Below are positions 16,405-26,435 of a stretch of DNA of 64,000 bases, piece by piece. Position numbers and translations under genes: made by a program. Below the pieces are notes generated by a model. It was not told where the DNA came from. It saw nothing but the letters and a program-made list of their open reading frames with translations, and made no database searches. Position 1 is the stretch's first letter, and each line of letters starts with the position of its first letter. The DNA lies in NCBI GenBank assembly GCA_966211455.1, contig CBIHNI010000001.1, positions 62,001 to 126,000 on the forward strand. Reading direction: 5' to 3'. The DNA is from 21-14-0-10-47-8 sp966211455. Lineage in GTDB: Bacteria; Bdellovibrionota; Bdellovibrionia; Bdellovibrionales; Bdellovibrionaceae.

Positions 16405-19400
16405 ATGGCTTGGGGACTTCATTTCTGGCATGATCAACATCCCATGAAGATGTCGGCATCTGCTGAAAATTTGAACTTACATCTCGAATCGATTTTCGAG
16501 CGCGAGCTGGATTTGGGTCGTCAACGTCTGATGATTTCCGGAACTGCTTCGCCCAGCTTCTTGGCGCTGTTCTTGTCGAACACAAATCGAAGTAAAATAA
16601 ATAGCTTGCCGCATTTGGTTGTAACTCCAAGTTTGGCCGAGGCGAATCGTTTTCAACAAGCGCTGCAGTTTTTTGACTCTTCGCGAGATGCTCTGATTTT
16701 GAGCAACTTTGATGTCTCTCCGTACTCGACCTTGGATCCACGGTCATTGAACACGTCAAACCGACTCAACTTTTTGTACCGAGCTCAAAACGCTCGACCT
16801 GGCGATATTTTGGTCGCACCGATTTCCGCGCTTTTGCAAAAGACGATTCCGTTTTCGATTTTAAAAAAGAACTCGCATCGTTTGGAAAAGAACAGCGAGC
16901 TTCCCGAAGATTTGCACGGTTTTTTGGCAAAGCTTGGCTACCAATCTTCACCATTGGTTGAAGATGTGGGTCAGTATTCCATGCGCGGCGGGATCTTGGA
17001 CATCTTTTCGCCCGCGCACGAAATGCCGGTGCGATTGGAGCTTTTCGGCGAGACGATCGAATCGCTTCGTTTCTTTTCTGTCACCGATCAAAGATCGCAA
17101 AACGAAGTCGGCTCTTTTTCGCTAATTCCTTGTCGTGAAGCTTTATTTGACGACGATCTTTTAGAACCGATGCTGGATCGATTTCGCAAATCCTGGGTCG
17201 ATCGCGATGTCGAACGCTCGGAAGCCGAAGAAATGCTTCGGGCCTTGTCGCGCAAACAACTGACGACGGGCTTTGATTTCCTACTTCCATTTTTCTATCC
17301 CAATTTGGAATCGCCGTTGGATCATTTTTCGTCCTCTTTAAATGTCTGGCTTTTAGATCCCATCAGCATCGCACGCGAAGCCGATCAGCTGCTGGAAGAA
17401 ATGAAATCGGATTACAGCTCGTCCACCCGGCACGTGATTCGTCCACCGCTGGAATCTTTCTTTCAAACTTTAGAAGATCTGCAGTGGCCAGATGACAGCA
17501 AACAGTTCGAGCTTTCAAATATCGAAACCCAGGACACATCGAACGATCCGAATATTTCGTCTCAGCGCATTTCGTATCTCACGCAAAATGTTTTGGATCT
17601 TTCAAACCCTTTGCAGGCGCAGACTCCGGGCAATGATATCTGGCTTGCCTCTTTGAAAAACAAGCTGACCGCTTGGAAGAACGAACATTATCGCATTTTT
17701 ATTGCAGTTAAAAACAAAAGCCAGGCCGAGCGTCTTCGCCTGTTGCTGGAAAAAATTGATTGGTCCGTGCAAATCGCCGAACCCAATGAAGAAAAGTGGC
17801 AGACCTGGTACGATCAACAAGATTCGATGACCACTTCAATTCAAGTCGTGCTTCGCGTGCTTCCTGAAAGCATGCGAATTGCCGAAGACCGACTGGTCTT
17901 CCTGCGGGACGAAGATTTGTTGGGAAAAAAGCAACGTTTGCGAAGCTATTCGGCTTCTGAAGATTTCCAAAAACAGGCGAAACGTCTTTCGTTCGGTGAT
18001 TTAAAACCTGGTGATTGTGTCGTGCACGTTCAGCACGGTGTCGGCGTTTACGAGGGCCTGCGGGTCATGAATATTGGCGGCGTTGAATCTGAATTCATTC
18101 AGGTCGCTTACAAAGATAAAGACAAATTGTATCTTCCCGTCTACCGCGTGGGCCAACTGCAGCGCTATTCGGGTGCGGCGCAGACAACCGTGCTTGATAA
18201 GTTGGGCGGACCTGGTTGGGAAAAAACAAAATCCAAAGTGAAGGGTCATCTTCGCGATTTGGCCGCGGATCTTTTGCAGCTGTACGCCAAGCGCGCCGAA
18301 ATGCACAGACCTGCATTTCAATTGCACGAAGACGACGTGGCCTCTTTTGAAGCAGCTTTTCCTTTTGATGAAACGGAAGATCAGCTTCGCGCGATCAACG
18401 ATTTCATGAAGGATATGACTTCGACCAAACCGATGGATCGTCTGATTTGCGGCGACGTGGGCTTCGGGAAAACCGAAGTCGCCATGCGCGCCGCTTTTGT
18501 TGCCGCCCACAATCGCAAGCAGGTGGCGGTCCTGGCGCCGACCACCGTTTTGTCATTTCAGCACTTTGAAACCTTTAAAAAGCGTTTCCACGGATGGCCA
18601 ATCGAAATCCGCGAGCTGAATCGTTTCGTTTCCAACGCCGATGCCAAGAAAACTTTAAACGAACTGAAGGCCGGCAAGGTCGATATCATTATCGGCACCC
18701 ACCGCCTTCTTAGCAAAGATGTCGAGTTCGCAAATCTAGGCCTGATGATCGTCGACGAAGAACAAAAGTTCGGGGTCGCCCACAAAGAAAAAATCAAAAA
18801 GCTGAAAACCAGCGTCGACACTTTGACTTTGTCGGCAACACCCATCCCACGAACTTTGAACATGAGTTTGATGGGCGTGCGCGACCTAAGCATTATCAAT
18901 TCTGCGCCAGTCGACCGTTTGCCAACGCGAACTTTCATCAGCAAATTTGATGAAGAGAATTTACGTAAAGCCATCGAATCCGAAATCAGTCGGGGTGGTC
19001 AGGTCTATTTCATCCACAACCGCGTGCAAAGCATCTACGGAATCGCCGATGAAATTCGTCAGATCGTCCCACAAGCCCGAATCAAAGTCGGCCATGGTCA
19101 GATGGACGAAGAAGAGCTTGAAAAGACCATGGTGGCCTTTTTCAATCACGAAATCGACGTACTGGTTTGCACCACCATTGTCGAATCCGGCATGGATATC
19201 CCGCGCGCCAATACGATGTTTATCGATCAAGCGCATATGCTGGGTCTGTCCCAGCTTTATCAATTGCGCGGCCGCGTGGGTCGTTCAAAACAGCGCGCTT
19301 ACTGCTATCTGATTTTACCGCGCGATAAAAAGCTCGACAAAGAAGCGCAAGAGCGTCTGAAGGTCATTCAAGAAAACACGGCGCTTGGCAGCGGTATTCG

Positions 19401-19986
19401 CATTGCCCAGTACGATCTTGAACTGCGCGGCGCCGGAAATATCTTGGGCGAAGATCAGTCGGGACATATCAACTCGGTCGGATATGAGCTTTACATGGAT
19501 CTTTTAAACGAAGCCGTTCATCAGCTGAAGGGCGAAGAAACCGATGAAGTCGAATTGGACCCAGAGATCAATCTGCGCGTTCCGGCCATGATCCCGGAAC
19601 AATATATCAGTGATATCCGCATTCGTCTTTCCTACTATAAAGCGCTGGCCGATATCCAATCGCACGAAGATCTGGAAAGAATCGAAGAGGAGCTCAAAGA
19701 CCAATTTGGCGAAATTCCAGAGCCAACTTTGAATTTGATGGGATTGATGCTAATCCGCGCGCAGTGCCGCCATTTAGGGGTCAAGGATATCAGTTCGGGT
19801 TTAAAGAACATCTCTTTGAAGTTTTCAGAGAAAACCAAATTTAAACCGGAAGTCGCGATCCAATTGGCGATGCGTGAAAATAAAAAATACGCCATCACGC
19901 CCGACAATCGCTTAAACATTCGTATGAACAATCTCAGCTGGCCGGCCGTTTATGAGGAACTGGAATATCTTTTGAAGCTGATCTAG
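16405..19986 (+). CDS. mfd: Transcription-repair coupling factor Mfd
   Basis: Mfd removes stalled RNA polymerase from DNA lesions and recruits UvrA. It is 1193 residues from this start; E. coli Mfd has 1148. In order: UvrB-like N-terminal module, CarD-like polymerase-interacting domain from about residue 535 (GDCVVHVQHGVGVYEG), Walker A GDVGFGKT (683-690), DEEQ box (VDEEQKFGV), SATPIPRT, and the translocation motif region ending in RGRVGRS. A C-terminal regulatory domain follows. No start has a strong ribosome site; Met16 (16450) fits the family N-terminus as well as the first Met. It is divergent from nuoA, and its stop overlaps the stop of the convergent gene within CTAG. Confidence 0.96.
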   Translation: MAWGLHFWHDQHPMKMSASAENLNLHLESIFERELDLGRQRLMISGTASPSFLALFLSNTNRSKINSLPHLVVTPSLAEANRFQQALQFFDSSRDALILSNFDVSPYSTLDPRSLNTSNRLNFLYRAQNARPGDILVAPISALLQKTIPFSILKKNSHRLEKNSELPEDLHGFLAKLGYQSSPLVEDVGQYSMRGGILDIFSPAHEMPVRLELFGETIESLRFFSVTDQRSQNEVGSFSLIPCREALFDDDLLEPMLDRFRKSWVDRDVERSEAEEMLRALSRKQLTTGFDFLLPFFYPNLESPLDHFSSSLNVWLLDPISIAREADQLLEEMKSDYSSSTRHVIRPPLESFFQTLEDLQWPDDSKQFELSNIETQDTSNDPNISSQRISYLTQNVLDLSNPLQAQTPGNDIWLASLKNKLTAWKNEHYRIFIAVKNKSQAERLRLLLEKIDWSVQIAEPNEEKWQTWYDQQDSMTTSIQVVLRVLPESMRIAEDRLVFLRDEDLLGKKQRLRSYSASEDFQKQAKRLSFGDLKPGDCVVHVQHGVGVYEGLRVMNIGGVESEFIQVAYKDKDKLYLPVYRVGQLQRYSGAAQTTVLDKLGGPGWEKTKSKVKGHLRDLAADLLQLYAKRAEMHRPAFQLHEDDVASFEAAFPFDETEDQLRAINDFMKDMTSTKPMDRLICGDVGFGKTEVAMRAAFVAAHNRKQVAVLAPTTVLSFQHFETFKKRFHGWPIEIRELNRFVSNADAKKTLNELKAGKVDIIIGTHRLLSKDVEFANLGLMIVDEEQKFGVAHKEKIKKLKTSVDTLTLSATPIPRTLNMSLMGVRDLSIINSAPVDRLPTRTFISKFDEENLRKAIESEISRGGQVYFIHNRVQSIYGIADEIRQIVPQARIKVGHGQMDEEELEKTMVAFFNHEIDVLVCTTIVESGMDIPRANTMFIDQAHMLGLSQLYQLRGRVGRSKQRAYCYLILPRDKKLDKEAQERLKVIQENTALGSGIRIAQYDLELRGAGNILGEDQSGHINSVGYELYMDLLNEAVHQLKGEETDEVELDPEINLRVPAMIPEQYISDIRIRLSYYKALADIQSHEDLERIEEELKDQFGEIPEPTLNLMGLMLIRAQCRHLGVKDISSGLKNISLKFSEKTKFKPEVAIQLAMRENKKYAITPDNRLNIRMNNLSWPAVYEELEYLLKLI

Positions 19987-20768
19987 AACTCGAAACGAAG
20001 ACCCGCACCGTAATTTACATCGGTCTGAAAATCCGGTTCATTGTCACCAGTCGACGAGTTGTACTGAGAGATAAACACATCTAAGAATGTATTCTGCAAG
20101 CCGGAACTTTCTTGCGCTTCCAAGGCGGATTTGGAATCCAACCAGTTCAGCTGAATCAGAACTCCTGCCACCAAGGCCGTTGACAGGCTGGTTTGCCCCT
20201 TCAATGAATCCAAGTTTTTACTGCTTTCCTGCCAATCCATCACGTAGGTCTGCAGCTCAACGTAAGGAGCGATGTAAGGCTCAGGAAAAATATTGTCCAT
20301 CACGAAGCTAAAAGCGGCTCCGTATTTGGTGACCTGCAAGTCTGCATCGTCATCGGTTCCGTAAACCTTACCAATACGACCATCGCTGACCTGACCTGCG
20401 CCCAGTATGGCAGCGGCCCCGATCGCCCCTAATCCGAAATTGTATTTCATCCCCACCTGACCTTGAATCAGGTTGATCGGACTTGTGCCAAATAAATCTT
20501 CGTAAGAGTGTTCGTCGATTTGCGAGCGAAACTTGTTCGGAAAAATCTGATCCATTTGGATGCCGACGATCGCCGACCAATTGCCACGGCGTTCGCGATA
20601 AGGAACCAATCTGTCTGGCGGATAGACGACTTCGATCGTGCCATCTTCAGTTGGGGGCCGATCTTCGGCAAAGCTTTGCTGGGCAATCAGCAGCAGGCAA
20701 AACGCCAGTAATAGCGTTAAGACAATGGATCCCAGGTGGCTTAGAATCGTATGCGAAGCTTTTTGCAT
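19983..20768 (-). CDS. Predicted outer-membrane beta-barrel-type protein
   Basis: A 261-residue exported protein with a long signal sequence to about residue 34 (cleavage after SFA). The mature part shows alternating polar/hydrophobic stretches, Gly and aromatic residues and a C-terminal ...GLRFEF. A terminal Phe in such a strand is typical of barrels recognised by the BAM complex. It is related to no family I can name. It is convergent with mfd; the two stop codons overlap within a CTAG at 19983-19986. Role unknown. Confidence 0.65.
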   Translation of the reverse strand: MQKASHTILSHLGSIVLTLLLAFCLLLIAQQSFAEDRPPTEDGTIEVVYPPDRLVPYRERRGNWSAIVGIQMDQIFPNKFRSQIDEHSYEDLFGTSPINLIQGQVGMKYNFGLGAIGAAAILGAGQVSDGRIGKVYGTDDDADLQVTKYGAAFSFVMDNIFPEPYIAPYVELQTYVMDWQESSKNLDSLKGQTSLSTALVAGVLIQLNWLDSKSALEAQESSGLQNTFLDVFISQYNSSTGDNEPDFQTDVNYGAGLRFEF

Positions 20769-20920
20769 GACTGTTCTATTGTTTCATCGCCACGCATTTT
20801 TGTCCTATCACTGGACTTCAGTTTTGGACTGTCGTCGAGATTTTCAAACAAGAAGGCTAGGAAAACTTTGCCGCATCTGTCACGTCTCTGCAGAGTCGTC
20901 ACAAACTTCGTCGTACTGAA

Positions 20921-20950
20921 AATAAAAAACCCGGCTTCGAGACCGGGTTT
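20921..20950 (-). terminator. Intrinsic terminator of the atp F1 operon
   Basis: AAACCCGG (20927-20934) pairs with CCGGGTTT (20943-20950) around an eight-base loop. On the minus strand the stem is followed by TTTTTTATTTT. It lies 34 bases after the atpC stop. Confidence 0.9.
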
Positions 20951-20983
20951 CTTTGATTTCAAATTCTTAAATCGCGTTCGGAA

Positions 20984-21397
20984 TTAGTGAACTTTTCCGT
21001 CGACCAGGCTGAGCTCAGCTTTCATGAATTCGACGTCTTGCTGAACTTGTTCCCAAGTCAGATCATCCATCGATTCAACCGCCAAACGCTGCTCTTGAGC
21101 GCGCAGACGATCGCTGACAGTCTTCGTATCGATCTCGCTGGCTTCCATTGCTGTTTCTGCCAAGACGTTCACGCCTTCAGCCGATACCTGACAATAGCCC
21201 CAACCGATCGCTACTTTCTGGGTTTCGCCGTTTTTCAGACGATAGCGCAGGATTCCCGCTTCCAAAGTCGTCATCAAAGGCGAATGGCCCGGCAGAATGT
21301 TCAGCTCACCGCTATAAGCTGGCAAAGTGATCTCTTCCAACTCTTGATCCGAAACGATCTTTTTATCCGGAGTCGCAAAATTCAATTTAAACATCAT
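20984..21397 (-). CDS. atpC: ATP synthase F1 epsilon subunit
   Basis: Central-stalk subunit of F1, 137 residues. The N-terminal beta domain shows LPAYSGELNILPGHSPLMTTLEAG, the family hallmark, shown here only in part (PGHSPLMTTLEAG). The C-terminal part has the helical region involved in autoinhibition. Two adjacent ATG codons start the gene; the second has slightly better spacing from GGGGTAA. It is the last gene of the b'-b-delta-alpha-gamma-beta-epsilon operon. Confidence 0.95.
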   Translation of the reverse strand: MMFKLNFATPDKKIVSDQELEEITLPAYSGELNILPGHSPLMTTLEAGILRYRLKNGETQKVAIGWGYCQVSAEGVNVLAETAMEASEIDTKTVSDRLRAQEQRLAVESMDDLTWEQVQQDVEFMKAELSLVDGKVH

Positions 21398-21449
21398 TTA
21401 CCCCAGTCCCGCGATCAGCTTTCACGCTGACCGCCGACCTTCAAAAAAA

Positions 21450-22853
21450 TTACTGAAGTTTCTTCGCTTTTTCGACAGCTTCTTCGATTGTTCCAACCAT
21501 GTAGAACGCTTGTTCTGGCAGAGCATCGTGTTTACCTTCCAAGATTTCTTTGAAACCTTTGACGGTATCTTTGATGTCCACGTAACGGCCTTGCAGACCA
21601 GTGAACTGCTCGGCAACGAAGAATGGCTGAGACAAGAAACGCTGCATACGACGAGCGCGTCCGACCACCAATTTATCTTCTTCAGACAACTCATCCATAC
21701 CCAAGATCGCGATGATGTCTTGAAGCTCACGATAACGCTGCAGTGTCGACTGAACGCCACGAGCCACGTTGTAGTGCTCTTCACCAACGATGTTCGGATC
21801 CAATAGACGTGAAGTCGACGTCAACGGGTGAACCGCAGGGAAGATCGCTTGAGCCGCAATATCACGATCCAAGTTGGTCGTCGCATCCAAGTGAGTAAAT
21901 GTTGTTGCAGGAGCTGGATCCGTATAGTCATCCGCAGGAACGTAAACGGCCTGAACGGAAGTGATCGAACCTTTTTTAGTTGAAGTGATACGCTCTTGCA
22001 TCGCGCCCATTTCTGAAGCCAAGTTTGGCTGATAACCAACGGCTGAAGGGATACGACCCAACAGAGCGGAAACTTCTGAACCCGCCTGAGTGAAACGGAA
22101 GATGTTATCGACGAAGAAAAGAACGTCTTGGTTTTTCACGTCACGGAAGTATTCCGCAACAGTCAAACCGGTCAAAGCAACACGCGCACGCGCACCAGGA
22201 GGTTCATTCATCTGACCGAACACCAGAGCGGTCTTCGCGATAACGCCTGAATCTTTCATCTCGTGCCACAAGTCATTACCCTCACGAGTTCGCTCGCCGA
22301 CACCAGCAAATACCGAGTAACCACCGTGCTCGGTCGCGATGTTGCGGATCAGTTCCTGGATCAATACGGTCTTACCAACGCCGGCACCACCGAACAAACC
22401 GATCTTACCGCCCTTTGCGTAAGGAGCCAAAAGGTCAACGACCTTAATACCTGTCATCAACATTTCAGCTGATACCGCTTGGTCTTCGAATTTCGGAGCC
22501 GCACGGTGAATTGGCCAACGTTCTTTCGCCTTCACATCGCCCATTTCGTCGATTGGTTCGCCGATAACGTTGATGATACGGCCCAGAACTTCGTCACCAA
22601 CCGGTGCCGTGATCATGTTGCCAGTGTTCATCACTTTTTCACCACGAGTCAGACCCTCAGTCGAGTCCATCGAGATGGTACGAACAACAGAGTCACCCAA
22701 GTGCTGAGCGACTTCCAAAGTCAGGTTGTATTCTTTGTCAGACAAAAACTTGTTCGAAACTTTCAAAGCCGCGTTGATCGCTGGCAATTCTGAACCTTCG
22801 AACTCTACGTCTACTACGGGTCCCATGACCTGTTTTACTTTTCCGAGTTGCAT
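21450..22853 (-). CDS. atpD: ATP synthase F1 beta subunit
   Basis: Catalytic subunit of F1, 467 residues. Walker A GGAGVGKT has K161; the catalytic Glu lies in GVGERTREGNDLW. The ALLGRIPSAVGYQP block and the DELSEEDK sequence, a variant of the DELSEED lever loop, are also visible. It makes or hydrolyses ATP in the cytoplasmic head. AAGGAGC precedes the ATG. The gene lies between atpG and atpC. Confidence 0.98.
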   Translation of the reverse strand: MQLGKVKQVMGPVVDVEFEGSELPAINAALKVSNKFLSDKEYNLTLEVAQHLGDSVVRTISMDSTEGLTRGEKVMNTGNMITAPVGDEVLGRIINVIGEPIDEMGDVKAKERWPIHRAAPKFEDQAVSAEMLMTGIKVVDLLAPYAKGGKIGLFGGAGVGKTVLIQELIRNIATEHGGYSVFAGVGERTREGNDLWHEMKDSGVIAKTALVFGQMNEPPGARARVALTGLTVAEYFRDVKNQDVLFFVDNIFRFTQAGSEVSALLGRIPSAVGYQPNLASEMGAMQERITSTKKGSITSVQAVYVPADDYTDPAPATTFTHLDATTNLDRDIAAQAIFPAVHPLTSTSRLLDPNIVGEEHYNVARGVQSTLQRYRELQDIIAILGMDELSEEDKLVVGRARRMQRFLSQPFFVAEQFTGLQGRYVDIKDTVKGFKEILEGKHDALPEQAFYMVGTIEEAVEKAKKLQ

Positions 22854-22889
22854 TGAGATGCTCCTTAAACCAATTAATTAAATAAATTT

Positions 22890-23771
22890 TTACTTCAAAG
22901 ATTCCGCACCGCTCACGATCTCTGTCAGTTCCGTCGTGATCTTTTCCTGACGAAGCTTGTTGTACGTGAGTGTGAGTTTCGAAATCATTTCTTTCGCGTT
23001 GTTTGTCGCGTTTTCCATCGCCGACATACGAGCACCGTGCTCGGAAGCGACAGATTCCGCCATACAGCGATAAACCTGAATGCTGAAGGCTTTCACCAGC
23101 AGTTGCTCGATGATTGCTTCAGGACTTGGTTCATAGATCATGTCCATCGAGAAAGAAGGCATCGCGCTCTTCGTGTCGAACGTGCTTTGAGAAGCATCGA
23201 TCGGCAACAAAGTTTCCGAAACCACTTTCTGAGAGATCGCAGACTTGAATTCGTTGTAAATCAAACGGATCTCGTCGTAATGGCCATCCAAATAGTCACG
23301 CATCAAACGATCCGCAACCTTTGAAGCCAACGCGTAAGACACGTCTTTATCAAGCTTCAAGATCGTTTCAACCGGCTTCACTCCACGTCGGGCAAAGTAG
23401 TCGTGACCACGACGACCGACGAAAAGGAAGTCCAACTGTTCCAAGCGACCTTGGTGCTCGCGATAATAATTTTCCGCAAATTTATTGATGTTCGAGTTGA
23501 ACGCACCACAAAGACCACGATCTGATGTCACAACAACCAGCAGAACTTTTTTAACTTCCGCTGGTTTTTCCATCAGAGGATGGCTCACTCGGTTCGTCAC
23601 GGCGATATCGGCGATCAGCTTCATCAAAGTGCTCGCATAAGGTCGCATATTGACGATCTGATTCTGAGCCTTTCTAAGCTTCGCAGCCGACACCAGCTTC
23701 ATCGCTTTCGTGATTTGCTGAGTGTTTTTGGTTGAGTCAATCCGAATCCGGATATCCTTTAAACTTGGCAT
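22890..23771 (-). CDS. atpG: ATP synthase F1 gamma subunit
   Basis: Central rotor shaft of F1, 293 residues. The N-terminal helix has the family pattern IRIDSTKNTQQITKAMKLVS, and the C-terminal helix contains ENATNNAKEMI. SDRGLCGAFNSN is another conserved block. It links beta-subunit catalysis to c-ring rotation. It follows atpA by nine bases. Confidence 0.97.
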   Translation of the reverse strand: MPSLKDIRIRIDSTKNTQQITKAMKLVSAAKLRKAQNQIVNMRPYASTLMKLIADIAVTNRVSHPLMEKPAEVKKVLLVVVTSDRGLCGAFNSNINKFAENYYREHQGRLEQLDFLFVGRRGHDYFARRGVKPVETILKLDKDVSYALASKVADRLMRDYLDGHYDEIRLIYNEFKSAISQKVVSETLLPIDASQSTFDTKSAMPSFSMDMIYEPSPEAIIEQLLVKAFSIQVYRCMAESVASEHGARMSAMENATNNAKEMISKLTLTYNKLRQEKITTELTEIVSGAESLK

Positions 23772-23780
23772 TCTTTCCTC

Positions 23781-25304
23781 TTATTTACCCTTTGAAGGTT
23801 GGAAGATTGCTTTGAATTCTTCCAAAGCAGAAACCAAGGCCGTTTTAATTTCTGGAGAAATCGCTTTTTGCTCGGCTACATTTTTCAGGATGTGGCTGTG
23901 CTTCGATTTCAGGAACTCCAGCAATTCTTTTTCATAACGACGAACATCTGATTCTGGGTAACCATCCACATACGCGTTGGTCGCAGCGTAGATCGATACG
24001 ATCTGCTCTTCAACTTTGTATGGAGAGTACGCAGGCTGTTTCAACAGCTCAACCAGACGACGACCACGCGCCAACTGTTGTTGAGACGCTTTATCCAGGT
24101 CAGAAGCGAAAGCCGCGAAAGCTTCCAGGGCACGGAACTGCGCCAATTCCAACTTGATGGTACCAGCGACTGATTTCATCGCTTTGATCTGAGCCGAGCC
24201 ACCCACGCGGGATACGGATTTACCGACAGAGATCGCTGGACGAACACCTTTATAGAACAAGTCCGTTTCCAAGAAGATTTGTCCGTCTGTGATGGAAATC
24301 ACGTTCGTCGGGATGTACGCAGAGATGTCACCTGCTTGGGTTTCGATGATTGGAAGTGCAGTCAGTGAACCGCCACCTTTATCATCTGACAACTTCGCCG
24401 CACGCTCGAGCAAACGAGAGTGGAGATAGAAAACGTCCCCTGGATATGCTTCACGGCCGGGAGGACGACGAAGCAACAGAGACATTTGACGGTAAGCCTG
24501 AGCTTGTTTCGTCAAGTCATCATAGATGATCAAAGCATGGCGACCTGTATCGCGGAAGTATTCCGCCATCGCAGTGCCCGTGTAGCAAGAGATGAACTGC
24601 ATTGGGGCCGCATCAGATGCGCCCGCCACGATGATTGTCGTGTATTCCAAGGCGCCAGCTTGACGAAGTTTTTCAACAACGCCAGAGATTGTCGACTGCT
24701 TCTGACCGCAAGCTACGTAGAAACAATGAACGCCTTGGCCTTTTTGATTGATGATGGTGTCGATCGCTATGGTTGTTTTACCAGTCTGACGGTCACCGAT
24801 GATCAATTCACGCTGACCGCGGCCGATTGGAATCATCGAATCGATCGCTTTGATACCAGTCTGCAAAGGTTCGTGAACCGATTTACGGTAAACGATACCT
24901 GGCGCCTTCAGCTCAACGATACGGCTGTGAGGAGTGTTGATTGGACCTTTGCCATCGATTGGCTGTCCCAATGCGTTCACAACGCGGCCCAAGAGAGCTT
25001 CACCCACTGGAACCTGAACGATTTTCTTTGTGCGCTTAACCGTGTCGCCTTCTTTGATCGTGCGGTCTTCACCGAAGATAACCACACCAACAAAAGAATC
25101 TTCCAAGTTCAGGGCCATGCCGTAAACTTCACCCGGGAACTCGACAAGCTCACCGGCCATGACGTTTTCAAGACCGTAAACACGAGCCACACCGTCACCG
25201 ACAGAAAGAACGCTTCCTGTCTCGCTGACTTCAATCTTTTTATTGTATTGATTGATCTGGTCTTTAAGGACTCTGCTAATTTCGTCTGCGCGAATAGTTT
25301 CCAT
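23781..25304 (-). CDS. atpA: ATP synthase F1 alpha subunit
   Basis: Non-catalytic nucleotide-binding subunit of F1, 507 residues. Walker A GDRQTGKT is at 170-177. Further blocks are PIGRGQRELIIG before it, the long stretch containing LLRRPPGREAYPGDVFYLHS and the ISVGKSVSRVGG arginine-finger region. It starts two bases after the atpH stop. Confidence 0.98.
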   Translation of the reverse strand: METIRADEISRVLKDQINQYNKKIEVSETGSVLSVGDGVARVYGLENVMAGELVEFPGEVYGMALNLEDSFVGVVIFGEDRTIKEGDTVKRTKKIVQVPVGEALLGRVVNALGQPIDGKGPINTPHSRIVELKAPGIVYRKSVHEPLQTGIKAIDSMIPIGRGQRELIIGDRQTGKTTIAIDTIINQKGQGVHCFYVACGQKQSTISGVVEKLRQAGALEYTTIIVAGASDAAPMQFISCYTGTAMAEYFRDTGRHALIIYDDLTKQAQAYRQMSLLLRRPPGREAYPGDVFYLHSRLLERAAKLSDDKGGGSLTALPIIETQAGDISAYIPTNVISITDGQIFLETDLFYKGVRPAISVGKSVSRVGGSAQIKAMKSVAGTIKLELAQFRALEAFAAFASDLDKASQQQLARGRRLVELLKQPAYSPYKVEEQIVSIYAATNAYVDGYPESDVRRYEKELLEFLKSKHSHILKNVAEQKAISPEIKTALVSALEEFKAIFQPSKGK

Positions 25305-25306
25305 GA

Positions 25307-25849
25307 TTAGTGTGATCTCCTGTTCAAGTCTTCACTCATACGAGTGAGATGAGTTTCTAAGCTATCGTCGAAAGTCCATCCGCCCACTTGCGCGACCATG
25401 CCGCCCAAGAGTTTAGAATCTTCTGTGAAATTCAGAATGACCTTCTTTTTTGTTACTTTTGTGACTGTGTCTTCGATCTGCTGGCGAGCTTCTGGGCTCA
25501 AAGGACTTGCCGAACGAACCGTTCCGCGAGTCACGCCGTGATCTTCATCGCTGATTGCCTCAAATGCCGAAACCAATTCGCCGAAAATATCGAGACGGTT
25601 TTTCTCAGCCAGAAGAATCATTGTGTTTGTCAGCTCGGGGCTCAGCTTTCCAGTCAGAGCCGCTTTCAGTGCCGCAATTTTCTGGTCGGGAGCAATTAAA
25701 GGAGAGGAAACGAACTCGTGAATCGCGCTGTCGGATTCAAAAGCTTGTTTCAAAGTTCGCAATTCCGCAAAAACCTTGTCCTGATTCTTTGCTTGTTTCG
25801 CAAGATCATAAAGGGCGCGAGCGTATCGACGAGAAACTTCGCTAATCAT
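25307..25849 (-). CDS. atpH: ATP synthase F1 delta subunit
   Basis: Peripheral-stalk cap joining F1 to the b/b' stalk, 180 residues. The N-terminus VSRRYARALYDLAK matches the family, as does the C-terminal region with the pattern LGGMVAQVGGWTFDDSLETHL. It overlaps the end of atpF by four bases, consistent with translational coupling. Confidence 0.95.
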   Translation of the reverse strand: MISEVSRRYARALYDLAKQAKNQDKVFAELRTLKQAFESDSAIHEFVSSPLIAPDQKIAALKAALTGKLSPELTNTMILLAEKNRLDIFGELVSAFEAISDEDHGVTRGTVRSASPLSPEARQQIEDTVTKVTKKKVILNFTEDSKLLGGMVAQVGGWTFDDSLETHLTRMSEDLNRRSH

Positions 25850-26427
25850 TTCTGCACCGCCTGGATGTTTTGAATGAAGTCTGTTTGCAGGCGCTTGTGA
25901 TCATCTGCAGAGATTTTAGAAGACAATTGCTGACGAGAAGCTTCGAGAGATTCTTTGATCAGCATTTCGCGAAGTTCGCTTTTCGCGCGCTCAACTTCAA
26001 GCTTGGCAGCTGAAGCCGCTTCATCGCGGATGCGTTTCGCTGTTGCTTCTGCGTCGGCGATCAATTGTTTTTTCATGTCAGCTGCTTCCGCACGTGCGCG
26101 AGAGATGCTTTCATCCGCTGTGCTTTCCAGTTTTGAAAGACGCGTTTGAATGTCCATACGCTCTTGTTCTGCTGCTTTGCGGGCGGCTTCAGCTTTTTTT
26201 GCCGCGCTCAAGAAGCCTTCGCGCTTTTCTTGGAAATAAGTTTGAAGCGGTTTTTTCAAAACGATCACCAATCCAACCAACATCGCAACGACGTTAATTG
26301 TTTGATAGATAATCAGCTTTGTTGGGATCGCGTGCGCGTCGCCATGAGCTTCACCGTGTCCGCCTTCGCTGGCGGCCAATGCCGCTTGCGCTGCCAATAC
26401 GAAAAATGTCGAGATCAGATATTTCAT
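25846..26427 (-). CDS. atpF: ATP synthase Fo subunit b
   Basis: Peripheral-stalk subunit, 193 residues, longer than the usual 156 because of its N-terminus: a signal-peptide-like segment (residues 1-18, then ALAASEGG) and a His/Gly-rich stretch precede the membrane helix at about 42-60 (INVVAMLVGLVIVL). The rest is a long charged helix for dimerisation. It is paired with the b' gene just upstream, implying a b/b' heterodimer rather than the b homodimer of E. coli. Confidence 0.9.
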   Translation of the reverse strand: MKYLISTFFVLAAQAALAASEGGHGEAHGDAHAIPTKLIIYQTINVVAMLVGLVIVLKKPLQTYFQEKREGFLSAAKKAEAARKAAEQERMDIQTRLSKLESTADESISRARAEAADMKKQLIADAEATAKRIRDEAASAAKLEVERAKSELREMLIKESLEASRQQLSSKISADDHKRLQTDFIQNIQAVQK

Positions 26428-26435
26428 TCGCTGTC

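Noticed and set aside
24420..25310. A 296-codon plus-strand open frame opposite atpA
   Set aside because: It is fully inside a certain gene on the other strand and shows no start signal or domain.
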